Shown: positions 46,022 to 57,612, counted from the first letter of the stretch. The stretch is 64,000 nucleotides of DNA from Cladorhizidae sp. MBARI D1340-BT2 (GCA_028752905.1 JAQNBH010000007.1:14412759-14476758), one strand, 5' to 3'. Notes: a model not told the origin generated them from the letters alone. Translations and numbers: made by a program.

Positions 46022-47222
46022 TTTCAACCTGGACTGCCTGGGCGCAGTGCGGGTCGAGGCAAGTCACCTAAAGATCCTATGGAATCATTAACTTGTAGAA
46101 TATCATCTAAGTTAGGGGGAGGTGATTTTAAGGTAGCTATATGGCTACCTAGCTCGGATGAATGTCTGGCTGAGAGATATGAAGAAAAACTTATGTCCCT
46201 CCAGCAGAAGAATCCCAACAAACACTCAGATTGTGTGATACCTCACTTACCAGATATATCTGTGCAGTGTGTGAGGGTGTCTGGGGAAAAAGAGGCTCAG
46301 GCAATCCTGTCCTTTCCAGGTGGTTCTGCTGGTGGCCCTGATGGTTTGTGCCCCCAGCACCTGAAGGATATGGTTGGTGCATTTTCAGGAGAGGGAAGTG
46401 AACAGTTTCTCTGTGTCCTGTCTCATTTTGTGAACATGATTCAGGAAGGCAGGACACCTGTCTTGGTGCATCCTTCTCATTTGTGGCTACACTAGTTGCA
46501 CTAGAGAAGAAAGGAGTGGGTGTGAGGCCTATTTCCCTAGGTACGTTGCACCGTCTAGTTGCCAAGTGTGCTGGTAGATTTGTGAGAGAGGAGATGGGGA
46601 AATTGCTTGCGCCTAGGCAGCTAGGTTATAGGATAGCAGGTGGTGCAAAACAGTTGCGTATGCTGCTAGAATTTATGTTCAGAGTTTGACAGATGATATG
46701 GCCATGGTCAAGTTAGATTTTAAGAATGCATTTAGTTCTGTCCGGAAAGATAAGATGCTTGAGATTGTTGGTGAGCTAGTTCATGTTCTCTCTCCATTTG
46801 GTCATTCAGCCATCCAGTTTGTTCTGGGGGAATACCAGGGAGATCCACTGGGTCCGCTATTGTTCTGTCTATCCATAAACCATGTACGTCAGTGCCTGTA
46901 ATCAGAACTTTGTGTTTTCTACTTGGATTATGGAAATATTAGGGGCTCCTCTGAGGATGTGCAGAATGATATTAAGTCTGTTGAGGAATTGGCAAGTGAG
47001 CTAGGCTTGCAGTTGAATATTGCAAAATCAGAGCTGATATGTAGTAGCCCTTCAACTCGAGACAAAATGCTGTCTACTGCTGCTGGGTTACAGTACATGT
47101 ATGTGATGTCACCTTGCTTGGTTCTTCTTTGGGAAAGGAGGGCTCAGTTGACAGTGCAAGCTTGGAGAAGGTGAAACTTTTGAAGATTATGGGGGGAAGG
47201 TTGAAATACCTTATGCGCTCAG
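46022..47222 (+). pseudogene. Non-LTR-type reverse transcriptase, 5' part, interrupted by E1
   Basis: Frames 46,079-46,495, 46,483-46,689, 46,686-46,901 and 46,923-47,174 follow each other. Motifs: FPGGSAGGPDGLCPQHLKDM; KKGVGVRPISLGTLHRLVAK; LAPRQLGYRIAGGAKQLR; MVKLDFKNAFSSVRKDKMLE; EYQGDPLGPLLFCLSI; and LGLQLNIAKSELI. These are RT motifs of a repeated family common in cnidarian and sponge genomes; I cannot place it in a named LINE clade. The catalytic YLDD reads YLDYG. Several frameshifts. At 47,222 the coding sequence stops at the LTR of E1 and resumes at 63,628. Confidence 0.8.
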
Positions 47223-47776
47223 TGTCAGGGAGCATCCTGACAACTGCCTCTGACACCTCTGGAAAAGGAGGAACTACCTGTGGGAATCACGTTGTGACTG
47301 CCTCTGACACCTCTGGGAAAGGAGGAACAACCTGTGTGAATCATTCACCTGATTACTCACCTACATCAGAAGGTGTAAAACCACAGAGATCAGAGAAAAC
47401 AGACTACCCACAAAACCACTACGTGAACTGTGACAGAATCTATAAAAGAGGAGAACAGCAAAGAGAAAAGAAGAACAAAGAAAGAAAGAAAGCGAACGAT
47501 TAAGAAAGACAATTAAGACTGAGTAAGTCTATCATCGAACGAGATAGATTACTAGTGATATTGTGCTTATTGATATATGTTTTTAATGTGCATTTGAGCC
47601 ATTGTTTTATTGTTCTTTAATTCCTAACAAGCTCTAGTGAGGGAGTGAGGTTAGTGTATTGGTCTTAAGGTCTTGAGGGCAAGAGGTGTGGTGCATCTAG
47701 GTTCTCAGGCAAGGGTTTGGCATCATCAGAAACTGCTAGTGACTTATAAGAGGTCACAGGAAGAGAGTTTCTGACA
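47223..47776 (+). repeat. 5' LTR of E1 (554 bp)
   Basis: TGTCAGGGAGCATCCTGACA at the start, ...GAGAGTTTCTGACA at the end, and TATAAAAG at 47,441-47,448. It is longer than the 3' LTR because of a tandem duplication of about 54 bp at 47,242-47,345 (ctgcctctgacacctctgg units). Followed by a TGG primer-binding site. Confidence 0.92.
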
Positions 47777-47778
47777 TT

Positions 47779-47796
47779 TGGTAGCTGTGGGATCAG
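47779..47796 (+). promoter_or_regulatory. E1 primer-binding site
   Basis: TGGTAGCTGTGGGATCAG, two bases after the 5' LTR. It begins with TGG as expected for pairing to a tRNA 3'-CCA end. The tRNA was not identified. Confidence 0.7.
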
Positions 47797-48057
47797 CGAA
47801 ACAGTGGAGGATCCTAGTGGAAGACAACTTGGACAGGAGTTCCTAGTTGGGCGGAGCATCGCGTTGCGCTATTTTCTTTTCTCTATTGCTACGTTAGCAG
47901 GAAAACGGCTCGGGTATTCGTATCTAGGAGCCTGTGAAACACAAAACCCTACCCTAGGATATCATACAGTGTTAGTCCCTAAGGACAGTGTATATTTCGG
48001 TTGTATCCTTTGTCGTTTATTAGAGCGACATTATCTTAATTGTGTTCTGTATAATAT

Positions 48058-48690
48058 GCAACCCATGACCATGTCTCACGAACGAGCGCGGCCAGGAGAA
48101 GACTGTCAGTTATGGAGTGGGAGTATTTTGCAAATTCCTAGGGATGGTATGGCAGAAGAAGCAACGATTGCTGAAGAATCTATTATATCTGGAACGCTGC
48201 TGATGACGCGATTCGTTCAAGCAGAAGAAAGACAGGCACAGAAGGAGGAAGAAAGACTTCAGCGAGAGGAAGAACTACAGGCACAGAGGGAGGAAGATAG
48301 ACTTCAGCGAGAGGAAGAAAGACAGGCACAGAGGGAGGAAGAAAGACAGTGAGAGGAAGAACGAAGGAGCGTGAGCAGGCACATCAAGAACGTCAAGAAG
48401 AACGTTGGACTCAGCTCCTATCCTCACGATTTCCTCCACCCACAGGAGCAGTAAGACCTCCCCAGATAAACTTGCAGAAGTTTAGTGAAGGCACCGACGA
48501 TATGGGCGCATACCTGAAAATGTTCGAGGTGACAGCTAGCACGAATGGTTGGCCAGCCCGACATTGGGCGAATTACTTAAGGGGTTCGTTGTCTGGTCAA
48601 GGCAGTGGCAGCTCTGCTAGCACTGAGTTAGACCAATTACGAGCAGGTCAAAGAAGCCCTCTTGAATATCTACAAGGTGACCTCTGAAAC
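48058..48690 (+). pseudogene. Gag of E1, N-terminal part with charged repeats
   Basis: The likely start is near MTMSHERARPGEDC (48,064). Residues then form an Arg/Glu/Gln coiled coil with repeats of ERQAQREEERLQREEE type, ending in a stop at 48,350-48,352. The frame resumes (48,349-48,687) with INLQKFSEGTDDMGAYLKM and FEVTASTNGWPARHWANYLR, the capsid start also found in E2. Gag would assemble the particle. The charged repeats probably mutate easily, which may explain the frame break. Another frameshift near 48,690 leads to the next gag segment. Confidence 0.75.
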
Positions 48691-48777
48691 ATACCGAGCC
48701 AAGGTATTTGACCAGACATTCGACAGACTAATCCCGATGGATGGTTCAGGTCGTACAAACAGTCCTTCCACCAGTGG

Positions 48778-49917
48778 TTGGACTCCTCCAACAAGACAGA
48801 ACGAGATACTATGCTCTATGAGTTAGCACTAAAGCGTCTTCCAGGTTGGTTGGAGGGGCAGATGCGATGGTTTCACCCCGACATTTATGAGGAACTGGGT
48901 GAGGATGTTGTACGCTATTTGTCCAGTCAGCGACAAGGAGGAGGAATACCAAAGAAATCCGACCAGAGAGAGAGTTTTCGACCGAAACCTAGGGATACTC
49001 GGAATCACCCAAGACCACTTGAGCAGAAGCATCCAGAGGCAGAGGGAAATAAAGGTGTCTATTCTCCACCCGGTAGGGACTTGAAACAGATTGAATGTTT
49101 CAGATGCGGAAAAAAAGGACATTTTCGAAAAGATTGTCGAGTAAAAATGGAAAGTGTCAATTTTGGACACAGCACATACATCCGGACGAATTTACCGACT
49201 TGGACAAGAATGGCCAAGGTCAACGGCAAGTATGTAGTGGCGTTGCTGGACACAGGCTGCTTGAAATCCATAGTACATCCGAGGTGCATCGACAGCAAAG
49301 GATGGAAAATACCCTACACCACTGCTAGTTCTCGAAAGACTTGGTTCCCTGCCGCGAGAATCGAGATACAGATAGACGGGAAGACACACAAGCTTGCAGT
49401 GGGTGTATTACCTCACATCAATGTGGACATGGTTTTGGGAAAAGATGTACCACATCTCAGGAAGCTACTCAGAGAGATGCTTCAGGATGATGTCAAGAAG
49501 GAGACTCAACCAACGGAAGAAGTGAAACCTCCTGATGTGGCCATGGTGACCACAAGAGCTGGACACAACCGACAGCATGGAGGGAACCAAGCCGCAGAGT
49601 CGCAACAGAAGCAGGATGAAGCAATCATTCAGACTCTAGAAACTTTGGAAGAGGAAGAGTCAAGTTTGGGTAACATGTACAAATTTGATGATGAATTAAT
49701 TGTTGTCCCAACCCAACGTTGTTTCCCAGATAAGTCTACAGAAGATCCTCTATGGCCGGAACAAGTCACCCCTAGCCAGCTACGCTCTCTCCAAGCAACA
49801 GACCCTACACTGGAGAAATGGAGACAGGAGGCTGAGGAGGCTAAGGATGGGGATGTGTTTTGGGAGAAGGGGCTACTAAGGCTAAGACCGTACAAAAAAG
49901 GGATACTAATTTGTTAG
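48778..49917 (+). CDS. E1 gag C-terminus, zinc knuckle and protease
   Basis: A 379-residue frame. Capsid C-terminus (ALKRLPGWLEGQMRW), a canonical CX2CX4HX4C knuckle (CFRCGKKGHFRKDC) near residue 110, then an aspartic protease with VVALLDTGCLKSIVHPRC (active-site DTG near residue 158) and MVLGKDVPHL. The last part (WPEQVTPSQLRSLQATDPTL) is the start of the integrase N-terminal region and leads, by a frameshift near 49,890, into the integrase frame. Protease would cut Gag-Pol. DTG and the LGKD segment are intact. Confidence 0.85.
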   Translation: MDSSNKTERDTMLYELALKRLPGWLEGQMRWFHPDIYEELGEDVVRYLSSQRQGGGIPKKSDQRESFRPKPRDTRNHPRPLEQKHPEAEGNKGVYSPPGRDLKQIECFRCGKKGHFRKDCRVKMESVNFGHSTYIRTNLPTWTRMAKVNGKYVVALLDTGCLKSIVHPRCIDSKGWKIPYTTASSRKTWFPAARIEIQIDGKTHKLAVGVLPHINVDMVLGKDVPHLRKLLREMLQDDVKKETQPTEEVKPPDVAMVTTRAGHNRQHGGNQAAESQQKQDEAIIQTLETLEEEESSLGNMYKFDDELIVVPTQRCFPDKSTEDPLWPEQVTPSQLRSLQATDPTLEKWRQEAEEAKDGDVFWEKGLLRLRPYKKGILIC

Positions 49918-50935
49918 TTGTTCCTCAATCCTGTAGGACAGAGGTGCTGAAGCTTGCACATTGTTCCCCAACCACAGGACATTTTGGAGAGACAAGAACT
50001 CTGGATACTCTCCAACAGAGGGTTAGCTGGCCAGGTATGACCGTAGACGTAAGAGAAGCATGTAAATCCTTTCAAGAGTGCCAGCGAGCTGCCCCAGCAA
50101 CCTTAAAGAGAGCTTCACTTCATCCGCTGCCAATCATCAAGAATCCATTTGACCGCATAGCGATAGATATCTTTGGGCCTCTAAAAAGAACAGAAGCAGG
50201 TAACAAATATGTACTTGTAGTACAAGATTATGCAACAAAATGGCCAGAGGCGTTTCCTCTACGAAACGTGACCACAGAATCAGTAATTGACTGTCTAGTG
50301 GAGCTCACTGCTAGATTGGGGGTGCCAAGAGAAATACTCACCGATAATGGGTCCAATTTTATTTCTAAAACCATGAGAGGGTTTTGTGAGAGGTCTGGAA
50401 TAAAGCAGATCAAGACATCCCCTTATCATCCACAAACTGATGGGATGGTGGAAAGATGGAACTCCACCCTGAAGCGTCTGCTTCGTAAGTTAACTCAAAA
50501 ACATGGGTTAGAATGGGATCAGTGTCTATCCTATGTATTGTGGGCCTACCGTGGGACAACCCACAAATCAACGGGTTACTGACCGTTTGAGCTTTTATTT
50601 GGCAGAAAGATGAAAGATGAGGACACCACAGGATGAGTTGGTAGTGCTGTGGACGAATGAGACAGAAGAAGAAGGTCGAGCCGTAATCGAGTACCTTCAA
50701 CTCCTTCGAGAGAAGATGGAGACAGTGCGGGAGTTAGCTGCTGCAAATGAAACCGATGCGAAAGAAAAATACAAATATTATTATGACAAAAAGGTAGGTC
50801 ATATGATATTGGTGATTTTGTCTTGGTTTTCCAACCCAGGAAGCAAAACAAGCTGGAAAACGAATGGAGGGGTTCCGATGCAAATCACACGCAAGGTGAC
50901 CGATGTGACATATGAAGTTGACCGATGTTATTCAT
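49860..50935 (+). CDS. E1 integrase
   Basis: Frame 49,860-50,582 carries the zinc finger (KLAHCSPTTGHFGE; CKSFQECQRA, a wider Cys spacing than usual) and the core with D in IAIDIFGPL, D in LTDNGSNFIS and E in TDGMVERWNST. There are 35 residues between the last two, so the catalytic triad is intact. A TGA after HKSTGY is followed by the expected PFELLFGRKM, then a frame change to 50,617-50,937 (ENEWRG-like GPY/F region, DVTYEVD). It lies directly upstream of RT, the Gmr1-like order. Confidence 0.85.
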
Positions 50936-50972
50936 GATGAGCCAGGCCTTACGACATCGGTGGAACACGTAA

Positions 50973-51655
50973 TTGACACGGGTGATGCAAGTCCGATTCG
51001 ACTACCCCCCTACAGACTACCACATGCATCGCACGAATAGAGAAATAAAGTTGTTGGAGATGGGTATTATCGTTCCATCTAAAAGTCCTTGGGCAGCCCC
51101 AGCTATTCTAATACCGAAGAAGGACAGAGACAAGCGTCTCTGCATTGACTACCGGAAGCTTAACTTAGTAACCACCAAGGTAGATCCGTATCCTATACCA
51201 CATATAGATGATCTAATTGATGATGTGGGGGAGGCTAAGTTCATAACAGCTTTTGATCTGATGAAAGGGTACTGGCAGGTACCAGTGGCTAAATCTAGCC
51301 AAGAAAACACAGCATTTGTGATGCCGTGTGAAAGTTTCAGTTCCGTACCATGCCCTTTGGACTGATGGCTGCACCCTCTACGTTACAGAGACTAATGGTT
51401 CAGGTGCTGGAAGGAACTCAGTCCTTCGCCGCGGCATACCTCGATGATATTATTATCCACAGCCATACTTGGGATAAACATCTCACACATCTCAAGGACA
51501 TCTTCGAGAGACTTCGAAAAGCAGGATTAACAATCAAAAATCGAAAGTGCAAGTTTGCGTGTAACACATGTGTTTACTTAGGGCATATTGTGGGGCAAGG
51601 AACAGTACAGCCTTTACTAGCTAAGGTACAAGCCGTACAAACTTTAGGCAACCAA
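50973..51655 (+). pseudogene. E1 reverse transcriptase, N-terminal part
   Basis: Frame 50,973-51,365 has [32 protein letters not shown] and ITAFDLMKGYWQVPVAKSSQ. A frameshift near 51,345 leads to MPFGLMAAPSTLQRLM and AAAYLDDIIIHSHTW (catalytic YLDD). VYLGHIVGQGTVQPLLAKVQ follows before the reading is cut at 51,655 by the E2 insertion. The frame after 51,655 is E2 LTR sequence, not RT. The domain resumes at 62,532. Confidence 0.85.
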
Positions 51656-52254
51656 TGTCAGGGAAAGAACAGTCATCCTTATTCCCTGACATGGACCCAC
51701 CACCACTCCCTAGCCACAACCACACACCACAACCGCACACCACAAAGAGAAACCACAGAGGAAGCCACAACAGAACAGACCGAAGAAGGACAAGTCTTTT
51801 ATTACATTGAACGGAGACAATCTATTATTACACTATGAGTAGTATACTGAATAGAAGGTTCTATGATGTGCTGATTGGTTATGTATGTCATGTGCTAGCT
51901 AGGATAGATATAAAAGGACTGGGCAACGCCCTAGAGAAGAGAGAGAAAACTGAGAAGAATAGAAACTCAAGTAGAGTAAGAGACTTGTGTTACTGAACTA
52001 TGCTGTAGTATATAATATATATTGACCATCTAAAATTATATCTGGGAACTACAGGGTCTGGACCAGCTCCTCAGAGATAGGACAGACTGGAAAGACGACT
52101 GGTCTAAATAGATGACTGGCGAATCAATAGCCGACCATTAGTATTTAGGCGACACGGAGAATTTACCCGAGTAGACTGGGATCATCTACTCAGTATTATT
52201 ATATTTAGGCAGAGGCAGTAAGACCTAGTGAGGAGAGGATAAATATCCCCGACA
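51656..52254 (+). repeat. E2 LTR 1 (599 bp)
   Basis: TGTCAGGGAAAGAACAGTCA at the start, ...AATATCCCCGACA at the end, TATAAAAG at 51,909-51,916. Preceded by the target duplication accaa and followed by the primer-binding site. Confidence 0.95.
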
Positions 52255-52255
52255 T

Positions 52256-52273
52256 TGGTGGCAGCAGTGGGAT
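52256..52273 (+). promoter_or_regulatory. E2a primer-binding site
   Basis: TGGTGGCAGCAGTGGGAT, one base after LTR 1. The same site with one change occurs at 57,372-57,389 after LTR 2. It shares TGGTGGCAGC with E0. Confidence 0.75.
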
Positions 52274-52496
52274 CTCAAAGAAGGAGATCCCGGACCAGCC
52301 GTAGCTAGTGGAGGAATAGATTAGCTAGCTGGAAGAAACAGCTTGGGCATGGCCTAGAAGCTTGGAAACCCACTTCCATTAGTCAGGGAAGAGGGGTAAA
52401 CATTTTTCAATTATAATTTTCTTGTTTTTTTTAATGACCTATTCGCTCAGGTCAGGAGAGCAAACTCCCCGAGCATCATACTGACAGAGCAACCGA

Positions 52497-53888
52497 ATGG
52501 ATGAGGATGAGGAAACCCCTCGAGCAAGCCGATTTGACTGGTTCATGGACCGATGGGCCGCAATCGAAGAAGATCGAGACACGAAGGAGGATGCACGAAG
52601 GGAGGAGAATCGGGTCCATCAGCAAAGACAGCACGAACAGCAGGCTCAAATGATGGAACTGCTGGCCGAGGCCCAAAGAGATAGACGGGCAGAAGCTAGA
52701 GCATCTCCACCACCTGCACCCCCCAAGTTGACCGTTCAGAAGTTCCAGGAGGGTCACGATGATATGAGTTACCTTTCTGGATACGTTTGAGGTGACAGCT
52801 AGGGCAGGAAGTTGGCCAAACCATCAGTGGGCCATCATTCTGAGAGGTTCTCTAGCAGGAGCCGGACTGACCGCGGTTGCAGCAATGGCCGCCGGAGACC
52901 AGAATGACTACGAGACAGTGAAAACCGAGCTGCTAAGAGAGTACCAGGTGACAACGGAAACCTACCAGAAAAAGACCTTCGAAATCCCCTTCAACTCAAC
53001 CAGCCCTGAAGCTTGGTTCACAATGGCTATCATCTTCTCCAAACAACACCGCCGATACAGTGCTGATGGAGACTACCATGACAACGTGCCGAGATGGCTT
53101 GAGGCCAAAATGAGGAATATCAACCTAGCCATGTACGACGAACTCGCAGAAGCAGTGGTTAGACATCTCTCCAACCTACCAAAGGAAGGAGCCGACCACA
53201 AGCCGATGGCAAGAACACCACAACCCTCGCGATCTCTCCGACCTGAACAGACGAAAGCACACAACCCCGAGGACAGAGAGCCCCGATGGTTCTCAAGAGG
53301 ATACCAACCCCAAGGGGGGTATCCAACGGGAAGGGAAAGAAATCCCAACCCGATACCATTGAGTGAGATAAGGTGCTTCTCGTGCAATCGGCTGGAACAC
53401 TACCGAAAGGACTGCCGAGTGAAGCCCGAGCGAGCCCAGCTATGCACAGGAAAGCCGGGGCCAACCCCGACAAATGAGTGGCTGAGACAAGCCAAGATAG
53501 ACGGCAGGGATGCTGTGGTGTGGCTGGACACAGGCTGCACCCGGTCTCTGGTCCACCCCAGGTGCCTTCACGGAAAGCGGAGACTCGGATGGAGAATTCC
53601 ATACTCAATGGCAAGCGCCTAGATCACTTGGTTTCCAGCCGCGAAGATAGTACTGGAGATTGGCGAGAGAAAGACTACTCTCATTCAGCATACCTACAGA
53701 CCAACATACTCGTGGGCCAAGATGTGCCTGAGCTGGCGGAATTGTTACGAGGCAAGATGGTCTCAGGGAACCCGAAAAATCCTGGAGACATGAGCCCAGA
53801 GAAAGCATTTGTATCGACAAGAGCCCAGACTGCGAAACTGGTTCTGGACAGAGAGCAGCAAGCGGTGAATGGAGTTCAACTCTCGAGT
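52497..53888 (+). pseudogene. E2a gag and protease
   Basis: ATG 52,497 opens MDEDEETPRASRFDWFMDRW, then a charged region. The capsid start (KLTVQKFQEGHDDM) frameshifts at about 52,775 into frame 52,792-53,622: WPNHQWAIILRGSLAGAGL. About 22 bp present in E2b are missing near 53,022. The zinc knuckle CFSCNRLEHYRKDC and the protease motif AVVWLDTGCTRSLVHPRC follow. A TAG at 53,620 interrupts just after the protease start. The coding sequence ends at 53,888, where the inverted segment begins. Confidence 0.85.
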
Positions 53889-56490
53889 CGCGTGCTAGTA
53901 GTTTCCTAGATCCATACGTGAGTGGGTGGTCTTCCCCGTCCTCGTCCAGCTGTGACAGTACATACCCAATCTCAGAACTGGAGGCGTCCGTCTGTAAGTA
54001 GAACTTCTTCCCCCATTGTGGTGTTCTGTGGATTGGGTAGTTGGTCAATCGATCCTTCAATGTGGTGAAGGCTGTTTGTTTATCTTGCGACCATTCGATG
54101 TGGTTTGTTTCATCCTTCCTGGTTGAGTTAGAGAGGGGGGTGGCGATTGTGGAGAAGTCTGGGATTAATTTGCGGTAAAACCCACAAATTCCTAGAAAGG
54201 CCCTTATGTCTTTCTTGATCTTTGGTTGCACACAGTTTGTTATTGCATTCACCTTCGCCTGTACTGGCCGAATCTTGCCGAACCCCACCTGATGTCCAAG
54301 GTAAATACATTCGTTTCGAGCAAACTGGCACTTCTTCTTGTTTACTTTCAGACCAGCCTGCTCTAGTCTCTGAAACACGGCTGTGAGGTGGCGTACATGC
54401 TACTCCCAGGTTGCACTGAAGATGATTATGTCGTCTAAATAAGGGGCTGCATAGGACGTGGTGTCCGTTAGTACGTCATCCATCAACCATTGGAAGGTAG
54501 AGAGGGCAGAGGCTAGACCAAAGGGCATGGTAGTAAACCCCATGGAAATGACGAAGGCGGTCTTGGGTTGACTTGCCTTCCCAATGGGTACTTGCCAATA
54601 CCCCTTTGTCAGGTCCATGGTGGATATCCATCTCGACTCTCCCACCTTGTCAATGAGTTCTTCTATCCTCGGAATCGGGTATGGGTCTGCTTGCGTCACT
54701 AGATTTAACTTGCGATAGTCTATGCACAACCGTTTTGTGCCATCTGATTTGGGCGCTATTACCACAGGAGCCGCCCAGGGGCTCTTGGATGGTACAATCA
54801 ATCCTTGTTGTAGCAAATCACCTATTTCCTCTCTCAGGAATTCGTACGATGTATGAGGTAGTCTGTAGGCTGGTAAACATATGGGTGAGGCGTCTCCCAT
54901 GGTGATGATGTGCTCGACCACTTCCGTCCGGCCTGGTTTGTCACTAAACAGACCGGCAAACTCATTGGTAAGTTGCTCCAACTCCTTGGTCTGTGACGCG
55001 TTGAGATGAGTTGTTGTGATGACTTGTCCTGGTCCAGGGTTCTCGGTCGGAGTGCACTCCGTGGCCGCCAACGCGGTTAAAACGGGGGAGTGCCAAGCCT
55101 TCATCCCGTTCACGTGGTAGACCCGGAGGCTCCGTGAACCCTGACCTGCAGTGACTTGGAAAGTTACATCGGTAAGTTTCTTAGTGATTGTCATTGGTCC
55201 CTGCCACTCGTTAAGGAGTTTGTTTAATCTCCTGGGGCGAAATACCAATACCTCATCTACCACCTCAAACTTCCTTTCTCTGGCCTTTTTGATAAAATTA
55301 TTGTATCTTGTGACCAATTTTTGCCTTAGTCTCTGTACTCTCTCCGACTACTGCTAGCTTATTCCTCAGATTTCGAAGATATCCAACTATCTCGATTTCT
55401 GACTCTGGGTCTTCTCCTTTCCAGAGCCTAGCTATCTCAATTATTGGGGTGTTCATGGGTTTCCCGTAGACCAGCTCATGGGGGGAAAACCCAGTGCTTC
55501 TGTGTTTGGTGGCTCTATATGACCACAAAATGAAGGGCAAGTAATCATCCCACTCTCTCTCATCTACCATCTTCTGTATCAGTTTTCTCAGCAATTGTTT
55601 CAGCGTGGCATTGAATCTCTCCACCATACCATCTGTTTGGGGATGGTATGGGGAGGGGAGGTCCTAATCTGCTTAATACCCGTGAGGTTGCAAAATTGAC
55701 TCATAGTCCTAGAAATGAAATTAGACCCATTGTCTGACAGAATCTCTTCGGGCATGCCTATTTTGGCTGTTAGGTCCAAGAGGCGCCTAATAATTGTTTC
55801 TGTGGTGGTGTTGGGGTTGGGGTAAGCTTCTGGCCACTTTGTGGCACAGTCTATTACCACAAGCACGTACTTATTCCCCTTCTTAGTCCTACTCAAAGGC
55901 CCAAAGATATCCATTGCCAGGCGTTTAAAAGGCTGGCCTATTACTGGTAGAGAATGCAAGGGTGCATATTGGGGTGGCTGGTTTAGCCCTCTGACACTTA
56001 GGACAAACTTTACAAAACTCACGAACATCTTCGTGCAGACCCGGCCAATCCATTGACCTGTGTATTGTACTAATCATGCGTTCTTGGCCATATTGTTCCG
56101 CAATTGGCGAGCTATGGGCAAGTCGTAGAATCTCAATTCGGTTGAGTTGTGGCACCATGATGAGGGGTTATCCTGTCTGTTCGATTGGCCTTCGTACCAA
56201 TAATCCCTCCTCCCATCTGTACTTTTGTCCGTTGGAGTTGGCATCCTCTCGCGCTTATTGGAGAGTGGGGTCTGTCTTCTGCAAGTCCTTGAGTTCATCT
56301 GGAATCACATTCTCTGGCCACCAGGGTTTGGTAATTTTTTCCTTTGGCTCCTTCGGCTGTGGTTTCAGAAACAAATCCTCTTCGTACTGGAATGGAAACC
56401 CTGCTCCTCCCTGGGTCTCTGCCTGAAGTGGTGAGTCCTCAATAAGAGGGGTTGTGCTTGAGTTGTCCTCTCCATTCGGTGGTTCTTCAG
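53889..56490 (-). pseudogene. E2a integrase-RT-RNase H segment, inverted
   Basis: Reverse complement of 59,038-61,661 in E2b. Read on the minus strand: an N-terminal linker (56,545-56,255), the zinc finger (LAHSSPIAEQYGQE; CKVCPKCQRAK), the integrase core (AMDIFGPLSRTKKGNK; LSDNGSNFIS), a C-terminal region ([29 protein letters not shown]), then RT ([49 protein letters not shown] followed by a stop) and the start of RNase H (LQTDASSSEIGYVLSQ). The integrase-before-RT order is kept within the flipped block. Junctions are at ctcgagt|cgcg and ttcag|agacaag. Confidence 0.9.
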
Positions 56491-56762
56491 AGACAAGATA
56501 CTCGGCCATAGAGAGAGACGCCTTGGCTATCATAGAGGGAATCAAACATTTCAGAACCTATTTGGAAGGAGTAAAGTTCGAGATCCAGACTGACCACAAC
56601 CCCTTGACGTATATGGACAGAATGAAAGACACGGAAGGATTGCCCGTTGGCACATGCTAATGCAACAATACAACTATGAGATTACTTACCGTTCTGGAGC
56701 GAAGAATGGCAATGCCGACGGACTAAGCCGAGAGTTCGACTCATGGCTAGAGGAGGGGTAGA
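56491..56762 (+). pseudogene. E2a RNase H C-terminal part
   Basis: The plus strand resumes at the RNase H Glu block: ETRYSAIERDALAIIEGIKH, then IQTDHNPLTYMDRMKD. After a frameshift comes YRSGAKNGNADGLSREFDSW, the end of the domain. A purine tract and LTR 2 follow. The first part of this domain lies on the opposite strand at 53,889 onward because of the inversion. Confidence 0.85.
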
Positions 56763-57370
56763 TGTCAGGGAAAGAACAGTCATCCTTATTCCCTGACATG
56801 GACCCACCACCACTCCCTAGCCACAACCACACACCACAACCGTACACCACAAAGAGAAACCACAGAGGAAGCCACAACAGAACAGACCTGAAGGAAGGAA
56901 GAAGGACAAGTCTTTTGTTAGATTGAACGGAGACAATCTATTATTACACTATGAGTAGTATACTGAATAGAAGGTTCTATGATGTGCTGATTGGTTATGT
57001 ATGTCATGTGCTAGCTAGGATAGATATAAAAGGACTGGGCAATGCCCTAGGGAAGAGAGAGAAAACTGAGAAGAATAGAAACTCAAGTAGAGTAAGAGAC
57101 TTGTGTTACTGAACTATGCTGTGGTATATAATATATATTGACCATCTATAATTATATCTGGGAACTACAGGGTCTGGACCAGCTCCTCAGAGATAGGACA
57201 GACTGGAAAGACGACTGGTCTAAATAGATGACTGGCGAATCAATAGCCGACCATTAGTATTTAGGCGACACGGAGAATTTACCCGAGTAGACTGGGATCA
57301 TCTACTCAGTATTATTATATTTAGGCAGAGGCAGTAAGACCTAGTGAGGAGAGGATAAATATCCCCGACA
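56763..57370 (+). repeat. E2 LTR 2 (shared, 608 bp)
   Basis: Near-identical to LTRs 1 and 3. It is the 3' LTR of E2a and the 5' LTR of E2b at once. TATAAAAG at 57,025-57,032. It carries a few extra bases (gaaggaaggaagaagg) relative to LTR 1. Confidence 0.95.
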
Positions 57371-57612
57371 TTGGTGGCAGCGGTGGGATCTCAAAGAAGG
57401 AGATCCCGGACCAGCCGTAGCTAGTGGAGGAATAGATTAGCTAGCTGGAAGAAACAGCTTGGGCATGGCCTAGAAGCTTGGAAACCCACTTCCATTAGTC
57501 AGGGAAGAGGGGTAAACATTTTTCAATTATAATTTTCTTGTTTTTTTTAATGACCTATTCGCTCAAGTCAGGAGAGCAAACTCCCCGAGCATCATACCGA
57601 CAGAGCAACCGA

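Noticed and set aside
51656..51838. C-terminal extension of E1 RT after 51,655
   Set aside because: Translated LTR sequence of E2, not RT. The true continuation is at 62,532.
52476..52757. 93-residue minus-strand frames opposite E2 gag (also at 57,592-57,873)
   Set aside because: Antisense of the charged gag start. Present in both copies only because the copies are duplicates.
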